The notes beneath the pieces are model-generated. The model had not been told where the DNA came from, made no database searches, and was given only the letters and a program-made list of their open reading frames with translations. Position numbers and translations under genes: made by a program. DNA of 64,000 bases, taken from positions 114,322,916 through 114,386,915 of the forward strand of contig BSWB01000001.1 of assembly GCA_033239125.1 (NCBI GenBank), in the 5' to 3' direction. Origin of the DNA: Fagopyrum homotropicum (taxonomy: Eukaryota > Streptophyta > Magnoliopsida > Caryophyllales > Polygonaceae). Positions 11,091 to 23,174 of this stretch are shown here, in pieces. Each line of letters begins with the position of its first letter. The first letter of the stretch is position 1.

Positions 11091-12692
11091 CCCTCCCTTA
11101 GCTACTTGTACAGAAATGCAAGTGTCCTAGTGCCCCACAAAAAATCTAATGTATTAAAGCCCAAGGGAGAGTTTCCACAACGTCAACAATGATGGTTCTA
11201 ATTCCGAAAAACTCACAAAAAATCTAATCTATTTAATGCTAAATTCCGCAACTTCCAATTCTGATTCTTCTTAATTTAAGAGATTTCTAATCTACTAAAT
11301 ATCAACTATAAAACGGGAAAAGAGAGAGAAAAACACACCTCAAGTGGCGATAATCGACGTTTCCGGCTACGGTTTGCATCCAATCGTTATGAATCTACAA
11401 TAGTCGAGTTCTAATCCATGTCTTGGTTATGATTTTGGCCGAAAAATCTCTCTTACCAAAATATCTAACTGTTATACCAAGTAATTTATGATTAAACTTG
11501 ACACCAATTGGACTTGTTAGCACTTTGCATAATAGAAAATAATTTATTCATAATTATTAAACTTTACATGTGATTACTTATATATTGCTATAGTGGTTTA
11601 AATGTTTACGTGTAGTACCTACGTATAAGCGGTAAATTTATATACTATACTATTAAAGTTAAAGTTGCAAAAGATTAGGAAAAGAAGATATAGAAATAAA
11701 AGAAAATATAGAAATTACTAGCAGGTTCAAGAAAATGTAGAAATTACTAATTTGAAATTATGTGCATTTTGTAATCTGATTTCTTGGGGATTACAAGGAT
11801 TATAGGGGATGATGGAAAAATCTTGTCACTATTACCCTTCTTCTTCATGGTTCCCTTTTCTTCTTCCCGATGCGTTTTTTACGACCCATTATTAACAAAC
11901 TTTAAGCTTTACTGTTTTAAAACCTTCAAGCAATCATCAGAAGTGAAAATAATCTCTAATACTAACAAGGATGAAGAAAACAAAACTCATTCTTACCCTC
12001 TCACTTTGCCATCTTTTTTTTCTTCTTCTATACTTGTAAATCATCTTCTCCATCTTCACTCTCTGATACTTCCTCCAAATGTTTGATTCAATAAAACTGC
12101 AATGAATACATTAATCAAATCCCCTATGTCATCAAACCATCAATACACAAGGTTAATCTTCAACCCACACATTACTAGCACCCTAGTGGAGACTCATTCT
12201 TCTGTGTCGATCGGGTAGCACTACAACAAGGTTGAACTACTACAATCAAAGCTCCCATAAATTTCCATTCAAACCCTAAATAAATATTAGAATGAAGAGC
12301 CTTCTGGATTCACAATGGTGCAAAATCAGATGCGATGTTTTGAATTTAGGAGCAACCAAAGACGCCTCGAAATGAGGCCGGAATTCAGGGGGTTTGAGAA
12401 AGAATGCGACGAAATTGGGGTCGATTAAGAACTTTGAGCGGTAATCGGTGACTCCATGGATGATCATTATCGAGTAAGGAGAGGATTCGAGAAACCCAAT
12501 TGGAGGGTATATAGTCTTTGGGTGATGATGGTGGAGTTGGTGGCAAGGGTTCAATCCGTTCCGGGGATGAAGCACGGTGGTGGTTTTGAGGTTGGATTGT
12601 TATTCGATCAGACACGGGAGGCAACACGGGTACAATCCGATTGTGGTTGCGCCCCATTTCCAGCTCTGGACTAAACCCGAGACTGTACTTAA
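11091..12692. other. AT-rich intergenic stretch, no recognised gene
   Basis: No convincing coding frame. A Pro-rich minus-strand frame at 12692-12385 (PPPVKTGS, LPPVSDRITIQPQNHH) and an overlapping one at 12575-12276 are cut by or near the solo LTR G edge at 12693. They could be a remnant of a real exon but match nothing I recognise. Confidence 0.4.
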
Positions 12693-12730
12693 TGTAAGAC
12701 CCAGTTTTTACCGGGGGCGGTGAAGGGAGC
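12693..12730 (+). repeat. Left end of solo LTR G, split by element E
   Basis: Starts TGTAAGACCC at 12693, preceded by CTTAA (12688-12692). The other part of G is 29120-30749, followed by CTTAA (30750-30754). Element E inserted inside a GGGGGCGG word of G with duplication GGAGC. Confidence 0.8.
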
Positions 12731-14853
12731 TGTAACACCCCAAATCCACAGGACTTGGAGTGTCACATTAGGCTAGGATCTCACAATGGATCCTGACCCT
12801 AGCCTGACAACAAGTTCACTGGATCTTACAATAAGGCACAGGTAGATTAAAACCAAATACATAAAAGTTGTATATGATACATCAAAAGAGTTTACAAACT
12901 CCAAGCCGAGTACAAAACAACATCATAAACCATAACCACAAAAGATACCCCATCCCACGCATCCTAATGTACAGAAGTCCTCGGCTGGTCACACCATCTG
13001 GCTCACCCTGCAGTCTTCCTAACTTGTAGATCAACTACAACACGGTATACACTGTTAGCTACAGTAATGAAAAGCATGAAGGTAAAAGCACAACCACACA
13101 TCAACATCTCATACATGCAATGCCACAAACATTCATTTATTATCTTTCATTACGTTATTCCATTACCAATCCAACTTCTTTTGTAACACGAGGAACCTAA
13201 AGAACCTTGTCCCTTTCCCCTTTAACACAGAGGTTTACATGGGGGTGATCATCACTCGTCCCCCCTGTGTTACTGGCTTCCAAGCACCTCCTCCTAACCA
13301 GTAGGCGGAGACCGGTGGTTACCACCCGTTATAATACACTTGGGCCAAATAAATGTAATAAATGGTCATCCTAGTCCGGTTTAGGTTATAAATGCACAAT
13401 CATATGAACACACACAACCATCACAATCATACAATCCACAACTGCACGCTAAGTAAGTCTTATGGACTTACCTGATATACTCGTAGCCTGCACCACGTCA
13501 CAGCTTCCCCTTGGGGAAGTAATCAACGCCTGCAATAGCAAGGCACACACAATCACATACTGCAAAGGTTAGGAAACTCGTCTCACTAACCACAGCCAAC
13601 CTTATCTCAAATCTAAACCTCAGATCCTCAACACATTCATAAATTCCTAAGGCTTATCCTCAACATAACATCTCATCATACTCGTACAGATACTAACCTT
13701 AAAGCCATAACCGATATCCATAACATCATCATGATCCTCAACTCATTCGGAAACCTAGCATGCATCTAATCAGTATTCCTCAATCTCAAATTTAATCCTA
13801 ATTTAATTAATTAACCTTTAATTAATTAATTAAAATTCACCAGAATAACGTTTTGCCCGCAGGCCATTTCTAAACCTACCTGTCATCAGATTTCATCAAA
13901 CAAACAACCCATAACACAAGAATAATATAATGATCATAATGGAATTTCTAATTATCCATTTTGAAAAGCCCAAGGTCAATTTAGGCCAAATCGCAGTACG
14001 GAAAACGAATAAATTCATAACTTATTCGTTACTAACCCGATTTAAGATCTGAAAGAAGATTCGAAATCACAATGACGCAGGCTACGCATGTACAACATCA
14101 AATTCACCGGAATCTAAGCGACGGAACTGTCCTGGTGACATATATGCTCGACTAGGTCTTCATCTACTCGGAAATGCAGAAACTTAGTACCGATATGAAG
14201 AGAATGAAGAGAGGAATTCAGAAACTCAAACGGAATTGAAATCGGATTAGAAACGGAGAGTAGATCTGAGTTTGAAGTTTGAGAGAAATCAGAGCTTTTA
14301 CGAGGAAACGTGAAAGAAAATGAATTAATAAACGATCTTCCGCTATTTATAGTGAAGTCGATAATTATCCTTTAGCGAAGTCGATAATTATCCTTTAACC
14401 GATCCAATGGCGGGTTGAACCCCCTTCTCCAAACTTCTCGAAATTGGAACAATAAATCTTGAATAATGTAGGGATAATTATCCCACAATTTCCTCGGAAA
14501 ACGTGTATTCCTAAGCCGTTTTCTTAGCCGTTAAGAAACGAAATAGCGACTCTTTTGGCCGTTTTGTCTTTCCATGTTATTTCATATCTAGGACATGTCT
14601 GATGTCCTGATCATTTCTCTCAACTGCATTTTTATTAATTGGAGCTCCTAAATGCTCTAAATAATACCGGAGGGTAAAAATAATTACCCGGGGAAAAAAG
14701 TGAAAATTTCACCATAAGCCCAAAATTACGTCAGGAACATAACGGTGGGACTTATACTCAACACTTACACAATCTTCGCGAGTTATATGTCAATTTCTAT
14801 CACTGATTAAGTTAATCAACATTAATTAGAATTCGTAAATCCTAGCTATTACA
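12731..14853 (-). repeat. 3' LTR of E (2123 bp)
   Basis: Plus-strand edges TGTAACACCCC and GCTATTACA. Contains the minus-strand donor hairpin (GTAAGTCC..AGACTTAC, 13453-13474), the acceptor-like TGTTGTAG (13035-13042) and a duplicated 19-bp 'AGTCGATAATTATCCTTTA' (near 14356 and 14380). Confidence 0.92.
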
Positions 14854-14890
14854 TCACACACCCCTTAAGAAAAAGTTTCGTCCCGAAACT
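14854..14890 (-). promoter_or_regulatory. End of internal region and polypurine tract of E
   Basis: Minus strand reads AAGTTTCGGGACGAAACTT, a short T-run, then AAGGGGTGTG, a few bases before the LTR. The first phrase is the same as the one before the LTR of F (8520-8538). Confidence 0.75.
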
Positions 14891-15539
14891 TGAACAATTC
14901 CCAAATCCTCTCGGACCCATACGCCGAGGTATAGACACTCTCTCTATCGGAGGTATCACATCTCCGTTCAAACGTATCAACCTATAACACTCTATAACCT
15001 CAAAACACAGCATGGAGGAGTCACCAACTCCGACAACAAGATCATAACGCTATCCAAAGGCATAGAGGAAAGATCATCTCTAGCCAACTACTAACCACGT
15101 CACAAGGCATGGAGGAAAGCCGTCTCCAGCCAATCGTACTCGTAACACAACTATGTGGAGGAAAATCGTCTCCACTCACACTATGTCCATCAATAATAGC
15201 ATGGAGGAAAGAACCATCTCCGGCTAATCCTAAACATATTACAATAGCATGGAGGAAAGAACCATCTCTAGCTATACCTATATCGTGCTAGCAAACAAGA
15301 TCTAACAGATCCGATGCACATATCAAAGCTAGCACGAAAACACATCATATCACATAAGCACATAGCATACAAGCACTCACCAAAAAGGCACTAAGATCTA
15401 CTCGTGGATCCTACGGGTGTCTCTAACTCCGCATAAAACTCTGGATAGTTTCTCTGGATACTATCCTCCGTCTCCTAGGTAGCCTCATCCGGTCCTCGTC
15501 TCGACCATTGTATCCTCATTATAGGAATATCCTTCGAAT

Positions 15540-17249
15540 GCAGGCGTCTTACACCTCTCTTTCTAGAACTGCAAAAGGTTGTTCTGCAAAAGTGTGGTCC
15601 GGCTCAAACACTAGATCATCATAACTCACAATGTGCCTGAGGTTTGGTATGTACTCCCACAGTTGAGACACATGAAACATAGGGTGAACACCCTCTAACT
15701 TCGGTGGCAAAGTCAATCTGTGCACTGCTCTCCCAACTATATCCAGTATCTCGAAAGGACTAACATATTGGAGACTCGGCTTCCCCTTTATGCCATAACG
15801 TCTGACGCCTCGCGTCAGAGTTACTCTCAACCAGACATGAGCTCCTACCCTGACCTCTGGAGGTTGACACCTCCTATCTGCATACAACTTCTAGCGACTT
15901 TGTGCAGCCAGCATCCTCTCTCTAATCAGTGTTACTTTAGTCATATCATCCTGAATCTGTTCTGGCGCTATCCCACTGGTACTGCTAGGCTCCTCCCAGC
16001 ATAAAGGCGTATGACACCTATGTCTACACAACGCCTCATAGGGGCCATCCCTATAGATGCATAACAACGGTAGTGGTATAAGAACTCAACGAGTGGGAGA
16101 TAAACAGATTGTCCTTGTTCCCAATCCATCCCACAAGCTCACAACATGTCCTCTACGGTCTGGAGGGTTCTCTCAGACTGACCGTCTGTGTGAGGTAAAA
16201 CTCAATCATGATATGTGGACGCGTTCCCCAAGTAGTCTGAACATGCTATCAAAACCTCAAAGTAAACCGTCTACTACAATCATAGTCGATTGTCCTCGGT
16301 ACACTTATGGAGTCCCACCATCTGTCTAGTGTACTCCTTTGTTACTTCATTCACTGGCCACGTCTCTCTGTAGAGATGGAATGTGTCGCCTTCGTAAATA
16401 TGTTACTAATAATCAAGATAACACCAAAACTCTTACTGGGTCTCAATCCCATCACAAGTCCACAGAAAAGTCCTCTCACTTCCACTACAGCACTGGTAGT
16501 GGATGAGCTCAGCTCTAGGTCAGTAACACTTTAACCTGATTTACTACTTCGTGGTACCTCTTATTCGTACATGGATGTACTGAAGAAGGTGTACTATGAG
16601 TGTACTGTAATCTTCTCCACTCGACTCCGCATAAGTGGTTATACTGACGCAGTTGCGGCACCTCATACTCCTTCTGTTCCTTTAAAGAACGGTGGTGCCT
16701 TGCCATGAGGCATCCTTCCATCAAGTTCCCTCAAGGTCAGGCAAATTCCCTGTTTTTGTTGAACCTCATCCAACAAACTAAGTAAAATCCCTAAACATGA
16801 AACTAACGTCCTTATCAGCAGTTGTAGGTCCAACTCTAACCAAGCTAGATCATTTTCAAACCGAGACTGTACAGCAAATCCAACAATCTCCTTCTCTCGA
16901 GGCATCTTCTAATTCAAAGCATCAGTGACCACATTCTCCTTGCCAGAATGGTACAAATCTCAAGGTCAGCGTCCTTGATCAACTCAAGTCATCGACGCTG
17001 GTAGTTATTCAACCTTTATTGCATAAAAATATGCTTCAACCTCCTATGATATGTGAAACTCTGACACGAAATGTCACACAGGTATTGTCTTCAAATCTTG
17101 GAACTTGAACTACCACCACTAACTCGAAATCATAAGTCGGGCAGTTCTCCTCATACGTTCTCAACACAGTAGTCACGTGATTCCTAGAATCTTCTTATTA
17201 TCACCGAATAGAAGTAGAGGTCAAATGCTTCCTCTACTCTTCAGAGCTT
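15540..17249 (-). pseudogene. RNase H, integrase and chromodomain-region relics of E
   Basis: The clearest piece is 15887-15549: YADRRCQPPEVRVGAHVWLRVTLTRGVRRYGIKGK, SPFEILDIVGRAVHRLTLPP, HPMFHVSQLWEYIPNLRHIVSYDDL. This is the integrase C-terminal region leading to the chromodomain. 16905-16600 resembles the RNase H to integrase linker (LTLRELDG). The integrase core between is scrambled. Order on the minus strand is normal for a chromovirus. Confidence 0.75.
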
Positions 17250-17515
17250 CGACGTACTACTTAAACAACACAATTATGGTGGTCTTCCTCAGAAGACTCG
17301 TACATGGATGCACAATCACATAGAATCCTTAGCGTTGGTAGCAATCGGCTGGGCCGAGAACTACGCATTCCCTTAACGTTCATCAGTATCATCCATAAGA
17401 CTTCATACTTACTCCTCGTCACATCAATCATGATCCTACTGGCGGAACAACATGACCTTGAAGGTTACTTTTGGCATCTCAATTCACATTTAGGGAGCAT
17501 AGCACTCTGGCTTCT
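17250..17515 (-). pseudogene. C-terminal reverse transcriptase relic of E
   Basis: Directly continues the reverse transcriptase interrupted by D: LPKCELRC, then in shifted frames VTF..VML, IMID, and NVK.MRS, which follow the family pattern L.KCEFW...V.FLGH.VS..GI..D...N.KE.RSFLG. Multiple frame breaks. Confidence 0.72.
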
Positions 17516-19030
17516 TGACCGACGGTATTTCTATGGTCGTCTATACCCAATCAAAAGTAAATCCCGACTTAGCACTAAAAACAAGTATAGTGATTAAGTA
17601 AGGGTCGAACCCAAGAGAGTTAAGGTGTTTTAGATGCAATTATCGATTATAGTGACAAGTAACAAAAGGGGGGGTTGGTTGAATTGATGCACACAAAAAT
17701 TTATGAAAACGATTAATGCGACAAGTAAGACAATGATGGATCAACACTAGGTTGATTCTAAGCATGTAATTGCTACTTTGGTGAGTTCCTTTTACAAGTT
17801 TTCAAGTAATCTCCCGTCTCGATCATATATATGTGATGAGCCAACTGGCACCAACACAACTTAACAGGTTAGTGTTCCGTAAACCTACAAGAACGAATAA
17901 CAAGTTAGCTTTCAAACAAAGACTAAGGGATATAAAGAGAAGATTAAAACCGTTAAACTTATCTTTATATTTGTGTTCCTTTTCTTTAAGTAATTACAAC
18001 CCGTTATTACTTAAAGTTGCTACTAGATTAAAGACCCGAACCCGGAACCTATTAATCATAGTTGTTTGCATGCACTTTAGAACCTAAGCTGATCAATCTC
18101 AAGCAATAGTAAACATGCAATTAGACAATGGAGATCAAGGAAACACAAAGTATTACTGAATGAAAACTTATATTAAAAAGAACTTACAACCAAAGTAACA
18201 ACGCAGCTTCAAACCAACCCAATGTAGCAAGGGAGTTAGCAACTCATTACAAAGGTAGCAAAACAATCTAAGTGGATAATTTTTTGGCTAACAAGATGGA
18301 TGATTCTAGCAATCAACCAAGGACTATTTATACTACAAAAGACACTAAATAGGAGTAAATGGCCGGCCTAAAACATCCACCTTTAATGCCATAAAGGTGG
18401 TGTAAACAGCCGGAGTAAAGCTTCTGGCGTTAAACCGCAGGGGCGGCCTTCAGGTCCGCAGAGGCGGTGAAGGCAAAAACGCTTGATCTTCTTCATGGCC
18501 GCAGGGGCGGCTAGGTAATTCCGTTGGGGCGGATCTTCAATGCACTTCAAACGTCTGACCCTTCGACTTCCTAACGTTTCTGATGCCAAGCCGTCGCGGC
18601 ATTCCTATGTCAACGCAGGGGCGGTGACACAGCCTCTTCGTCTTCTAGCTCCCAGGTTGAGGCGCAAGTAGGGGCGCAGTGGGAGGTGCAGGGGAACTGG
18701 TCTTCGTCTCTTCAGGGCACGTCACCGCAGGGGCGCCAAGGAGTGGCGCAGGGGCGGTGACAAACTTCATGGCCGGCGTTGGTGAAGGCGCATGGAGCGC
18801 TCCGGTGTAAGACGTCACCCGCAGGGGCGGTGGCAAGGCTCCGTTGGGGTGGTGAGGCAACAAAAGCTTTGTTTCGTGATCGATCTTCACTCCTAAGTGC
18901 TTATAACTCCTTCCTTAGCTTCTTTTAGTCTTCTTCTTCTAGACTAAGGAGTTAGTAGCATAAACCGACACAAGTGCAATAAAAAGACTCTAAAAACTAC
19001 CCTAAATGATAGTGATTCCATCACCTATCA
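17516..19030 (-). repeat. 3' LTR of D (1515 bp)
   Basis: TATA-like box (minus AGTATAAATAGTCC) at about 18322-18335. Upstream in transcription order, 18435-18850 carries about ten copies of the CGCAGGGGCGG word. An Arg/Pro-rich frame here (18890-18645) is a by-product of the words, not a gene. Confidence 0.93.
18435..18850. repeat. CGCAGGGGCGG word array in the 3' LTR of D
   Basis: About ten variants of CCGCAGGGGCGG(TGAC) in 420 bases, e.g. at 18437, 18500, 18615, 18747 and 18820, with variants CCGTTGGGGCGG and CCGCAGAGGCGG. Some follow one another as 'CAACGCAGGGGCGGTGAC'. The equivalent array in the other LTR is 24095-24520. Confidence 0.9.
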
Positions 19031-19663
19031 AACTCCCTCATACTTAGACCTTTTACTCGTCCCGAGTAAAACAAATGACAGCAACTAGACTCAAAGGCCT
19101 CAGGAAGCATGGGTGAGGAAGAAAGACAATGAAAGCAAGAGAAAATCCAAGAAAGAAAGAAGGAAAAGAGAGGAAATGTGAGAAAAACGGAGAAACTACC
19201 ATCCTTATTGCTCCAAGAGTGGCCTACCCGGACAACCTCCTTATGACTCCCCTTCTTATGTCACCAAACGCCGGAAGGAAAACCTACACTCGGTGTCGCT
19301 CATTTTGCCAAGGCGCCCTTTCGGGTTTTCACCTTACCACTCTTCGTCTTTTCTCTCTTGAACTCACATCCCTCAAGTCCAATTTTGCACCAACCTAAGG
19401 TTGGTCGGACTACCTTCTTTTTGCCTAAACCGCCCTTTCGGGTTTTCGGTTTATCCAAGGATGTTCATGCCTTTTTTTCATTTTCTTTGGCTTTTTCTCT
19501 TTTTTTTTGTGAATTTCAATCTGAATTGAAAAAATGCAAATCAAAAACTCAATGAACTGTACAAGGAATGATATGTCCCTCCCCCATACTTGAAGTACAC
19601 TTTGTCCTCAAAGTGGAAATGAGGCAAAGATAAATGTGGGAGAAGGGAAGAGAGATGTACCCC

Positions 19664-21004
19664 TCAGTGGGGTGGTCCGGATGGACCACCAGGACCCTCC
19701 TCCGGTGGGTAAGGAAAATGGCGGAAGAAGTGCTCCTGCCGGCGGTGGAGCGTGTCGATGCGACCCTCCTGAGCCTCCATCCTCTCTCTAAATGATATCT
19801 CGTAGCTAGCTTGCCAGGCTAGCTGCTGAGTCTCCAACTGCTGCTGATGAGCCACCTGCCAAGCATCCTGACGGCGGTCAAAGTGAGTGGTCATGGAGGA
19901 GGCGAAGCTGGACTGCCACGCCTGTTGCTGCTCAAGCATGGACCGCTAGTACTCGGTCTGCCATTCCTAGTGTTGTATAGTCAAGGCCGCCATCTGATCC
20001 TGCAGACTCTCCATGACCTGACTGTCGTGTGTTGCCGTCGGCCTCTCCTGATCAGTGGCGGGGGGCCGGCTGGAGCATGATGCGTATCTCCCAACAATAT
20101 CCTCCTGAGGCCGTCTCGGAGGAACTGGGTCAGCTAGAACATACAAATCGGAGAGCTCGTCTCCCAATGGTAGTCGTCGGGGGAGGTATGTGATGTGACT
20201 CTCATCTGCTAAAGAGAGCCAAAAACGGTGATCCTTGTCTCTCCTGAGGAGTTTGCACCTCCTCAACATACCCTCCGTATAGAGTGGGGCCTCTAATCTG
20301 TCCTCCAAGGCAGAGAGGTCCATTACCCGTGTAGCAAACAAGGAGATGATCCCTCCTCCCACAATATCTCGTGGCTCATTCTTCCTAATCCGCTTCAAAG
20401 CGGTAAGGAAGAGGTATGGCCAATCCGGTACCCAATCGTTCGTGGAGAGGCAGGCGTATAGCAGTGGAAGGTCCTTAAGAGCAACCTTATTCTCCTCCTT
20501 GTATCCACAGAAGACACTCATAAAGATCTTCGAGATGAGCCTCAAACAGGGGTGAGTGAATTTGTTGGAGTACTCACCCCCTACATGAAATTTAGACCTG
20601 GTTACGGCCTACCAGAACTCCATCAAATCAGGTGTCGGTATGGGTTTCCACCAGTCATCGGAAGCGGCTATAGTCACCCCTAATGCCTCCTGCAGCTGGG
20701 TGTAGTCCAATGTGTACTTTCGTTTGTTGAACTTGAATGTAAGTCCAACACACCCATGGTCCACCGTTTCCATTTTGAAGGTGGCAATGAACTAGCGGCT
20801 GAGCTCGGGGTACGTTGGGGCAGTCCTTATCAGAAAATCCCCGAGCCCAGCGTTGTTGAGAAATTCCTGCATGCTCTCCAACATGCCCAATTGTTCCAAA
20901 GTAGGAACGTCCAAAAATCGGGTTGCATACACATCCCGACCTTGTGCAATCCTATATCGCTCCGTCTCGGCTTCTGACAACTTATATTTCTTTTGATTCT
21001 CCAT
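19664..21004 (-). pseudogene. Athila ORF1-like protein of D, broken by TAG stops
   Basis: One minus frame from Met 21004 to 19664 (about 447 codons) holds MENQKKYKL, YATRFLDVPTLEQLGM, GLGDFLIRTAPTYPELSR, a central helical domain (RLISKIFMSVFCGYKEE, LFLTALKRIRKNEPRDIVGGGIISLF) and a Gln-rich coiled-coil tail. 'RFLD...LG..D...PTY..L..EF..T' is the pattern of the Athila ORF-1 family, a plant retrotransposon protein of unknown function. In-frame TAG stops lie near 20790, 20612, 19964 and 19940; all can be read as CAG-to-TAG or similar single changes. It lies 3' of gag, separated by the GC-word array. Confidence 0.6.
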
Positions 21005-21059
21005 CTATTGTAATTTGAACAATCAAGGGATTAGAATTTTCAGAAATTTGAGTAAGAAA

Positions 21060-21725
21060 TGAACCCTCTGTTGTGTTTTCCGCAGGGGCGGCACGACACA
21101 GGGGCGGAGGCTTGCAGGCGCAGGGGCGAAGAGCAGAAGGCGATTTAGGAGTTCGGCGAAGGTGGTGGCGATGGGGCTATTCCGGCGTCTTCCTTGCTGT
21201 TGCAGACGTCGCCGGAGGTGGGGCAGTGGAGGTTAAGAGTGAGAGGGTTGAGGTGGTGTTTGTGTGTGGTGGTGGAGAGGGTTGGTGTCGCAAAGGGGGT
21301 GGTGACACTAGGTTGCCGGAGGTGGCGCAACAGCGTCTGGACAGGGTGGTGCGAGAGCTTTCGGAGGGCGCAAGGGCGTGGGAGGCGAGGCGAGGCGGCT
21401 AGGTTTTGAAGAATGAATGGAGAGGAAGTGAAGAGGGCGGTAGATGTAGCTTATTTTTGGGAAGTGTATTTTTTTTCTTGCCTTAACAAAACCGCAGGGG
21501 CGGCGTTTGTCAACGCAGGGGCGGTGACAAGGAAGAGGGGGTACGCAGCCTCAGCGCCGGGGGCGAAGCTGAGGATGTGTGTCAAGGGTGGCCGCCGCAG
21601 GGGCGTCGGGTGTCACCGCGGGGGCGGTGGCCAACGTGAGCAGACGCTGGCCCAGCGCCGGGGGCGGCGCTGGCCATGGGTGTCACCACAGGGGCGGAGA
21701 CTCTGACCTGCAGGGGCGGTTTTCT
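21060..21725. repeat. Internal CGCAGGGGCGG word array of D
   Basis: Between gag and the ORF1-like frame the same word recurs at least ten times (from 21081, and 21490-21720). The stretch is unusually G+C-rich for the window and carries Gly/Arg-rich open frames on the plus strand (21073-21402, 21413-21706) that I attribute to the repeats. Confidence 0.85.
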
Positions 21726-21814
21726 TGACAAAAACTCCTCTTCTTATTCCTTCGGGTTGCCTCCCGAGCAGCGCCTTTGTTTTACGTCGTTGGCTCGACG
21801 TAGGGACTCTTCCT

Positions 21815-23101
21815 CTATAATTTAGCCTCTTCCAACATCACCTTTGGGTTTATAACCGTTTGAGAAGGTAATCCTCCGGAGGCCCTAGTTTCAATTCTTG
21901 TAATGGCTTCCCCCATTTGACCAACCTGTTTTTCAAGGTTCTTGATGCTAGATTCTGTTGTTTGGACATGAGTAGAAAAGTGTTTAGTCAAAACCTGCAA
22001 CATATCTTCAGTTGTTTGATACTTACCTTGACGGGGCTGCTGTTGTTGGTTTTGTTGATCCCTCCAATAAAAATTCTGTTGGTCACGCCAGTTTAGCATG
22101 AAATTCTATGCATAGGGATCGTTCCTAGGCCTTTACTATTGTGGTTGTCCATAACCCATTGCGTTTACCCTCAGCATCGTCATTCTGGACTTGTGGACAC
22201 ATGTTCGTTGGATGATATGGGTCGGCACAAACTCCACAAGCTTTGAGCTGTTGTGGGGTTCCCATAAGTGTTAGTCTCTTCACCATTTCCTTCAACTCCG
22301 CGAGCTCGGTGGAAATCTCGCTCTTCCCGGAACTCACAGCATGAACTCCTTTCTTAGCCGGGGTCCTTCCAAAGTTCCGAGTACCTTCCGCTAGTTCCTG
22401 TATCTTTTCCAAAGCAAGGTCAGGAGTAAAGTTAAGAATATTACCTCCGCAAGCTGCATCGATGATCCTCCTTTCATTGTCTAGCAAGCCATTGTACAAG
22501 TACAAGACTAGATCTTGAGTTGAATATCCGTGAAAAGGACAGCTGGATCGGAGGTGTGCAAACCTCTCTAAGTACTTGTAGAGAGTTTCTTTCGCCTCTT
22601 GCTTGATGTTGCTTATAGCTTTCTTCAAGCTGTTGGCCTTCTTAATGGAAAGTATTTTTCCAAAAACGCCTTGTGAAGGTTCTCCCAAGTGTCTATACTC
22701 CCGAATGGAAGGTGGTAATACCAACCATCCGCGGAATATTTGAGTGTGAAGCCGAATGCCCTCATCTTGATTTGTTCTTCGGTAATGTTGGCCGGCTTCA
22801 TGCTCATACACACGGTATGGAACTTCCCAAGGTGCTTGATAGGGTCTTCACCACTTAGCCCATTGAAGGATGGGAGCAAGTGAATGAGGCCCGGCTTGAG
22901 CTCAAAGTTGACTCCTTCCCCTAATGCCAGTATAGTGACCGCAAGAGGGTTTTGAGCCAGGGTGGGCTGCGTAAGTTGACGAAGAGTACGGTCAGCCATC
23001 TCTTGTTGAAGTTGTTGTTGTCTTCGATGCCGGATGTGCGTCCTCTCAATTTCTGGATCAAAAGTAGCAAGATTGGGATTACTAGCACGGGTTTGAACCA
23101 T
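21815..23101 (-). pseudogene. gag of element D with one zinc knuckle, two frameshifts
   Basis: Starts at Met 23101 (MVQTRASNPNLATFDPEIERTH). The gag domain follows (PIKHLGKFHTVC, KMRAFGFTLKYSADGWYYHLPFGSIDTWE, FLEKYFP). A frameshift near 22640 moves the frame to SIKKANSLKKAISNIKQ...YNGLLDNERRIIDAACGG. A knuckle CGVCADPYHPTNMC (CX2CX4HX4C) lies at about 22175-22235. A second shift near 22130-22160 leads to MLNWRDQQNF and a short coiled-coil segment ending in a stop at 21815. Only two shifts and few stops, so this gag decayed recently. Confidence 0.82.
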
Positions 23102-23151
23102 AAAAATGGTTTTCAAACCAATAATCAATAATAATAATAAAACACTAAAAC

Positions 23152-23169
23152 TCCCCGGCAACGGCGCCA
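23152..23169 (-). promoter_or_regulatory. Primer-binding site of D, tRNA-Asp type
   Basis: Exact copy of the 18-nt site seen in A and C, five bases from the LTR edge. Confidence 0.88.
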
Positions 23170-23174
23170 AAATT

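Noticed and set aside
21073..21706. Gly/Arg-rich plus-strand frames
   Set aside because: They translate the CGCAGGGGCGG word array of D on the non-coding strand; composition explains their length.
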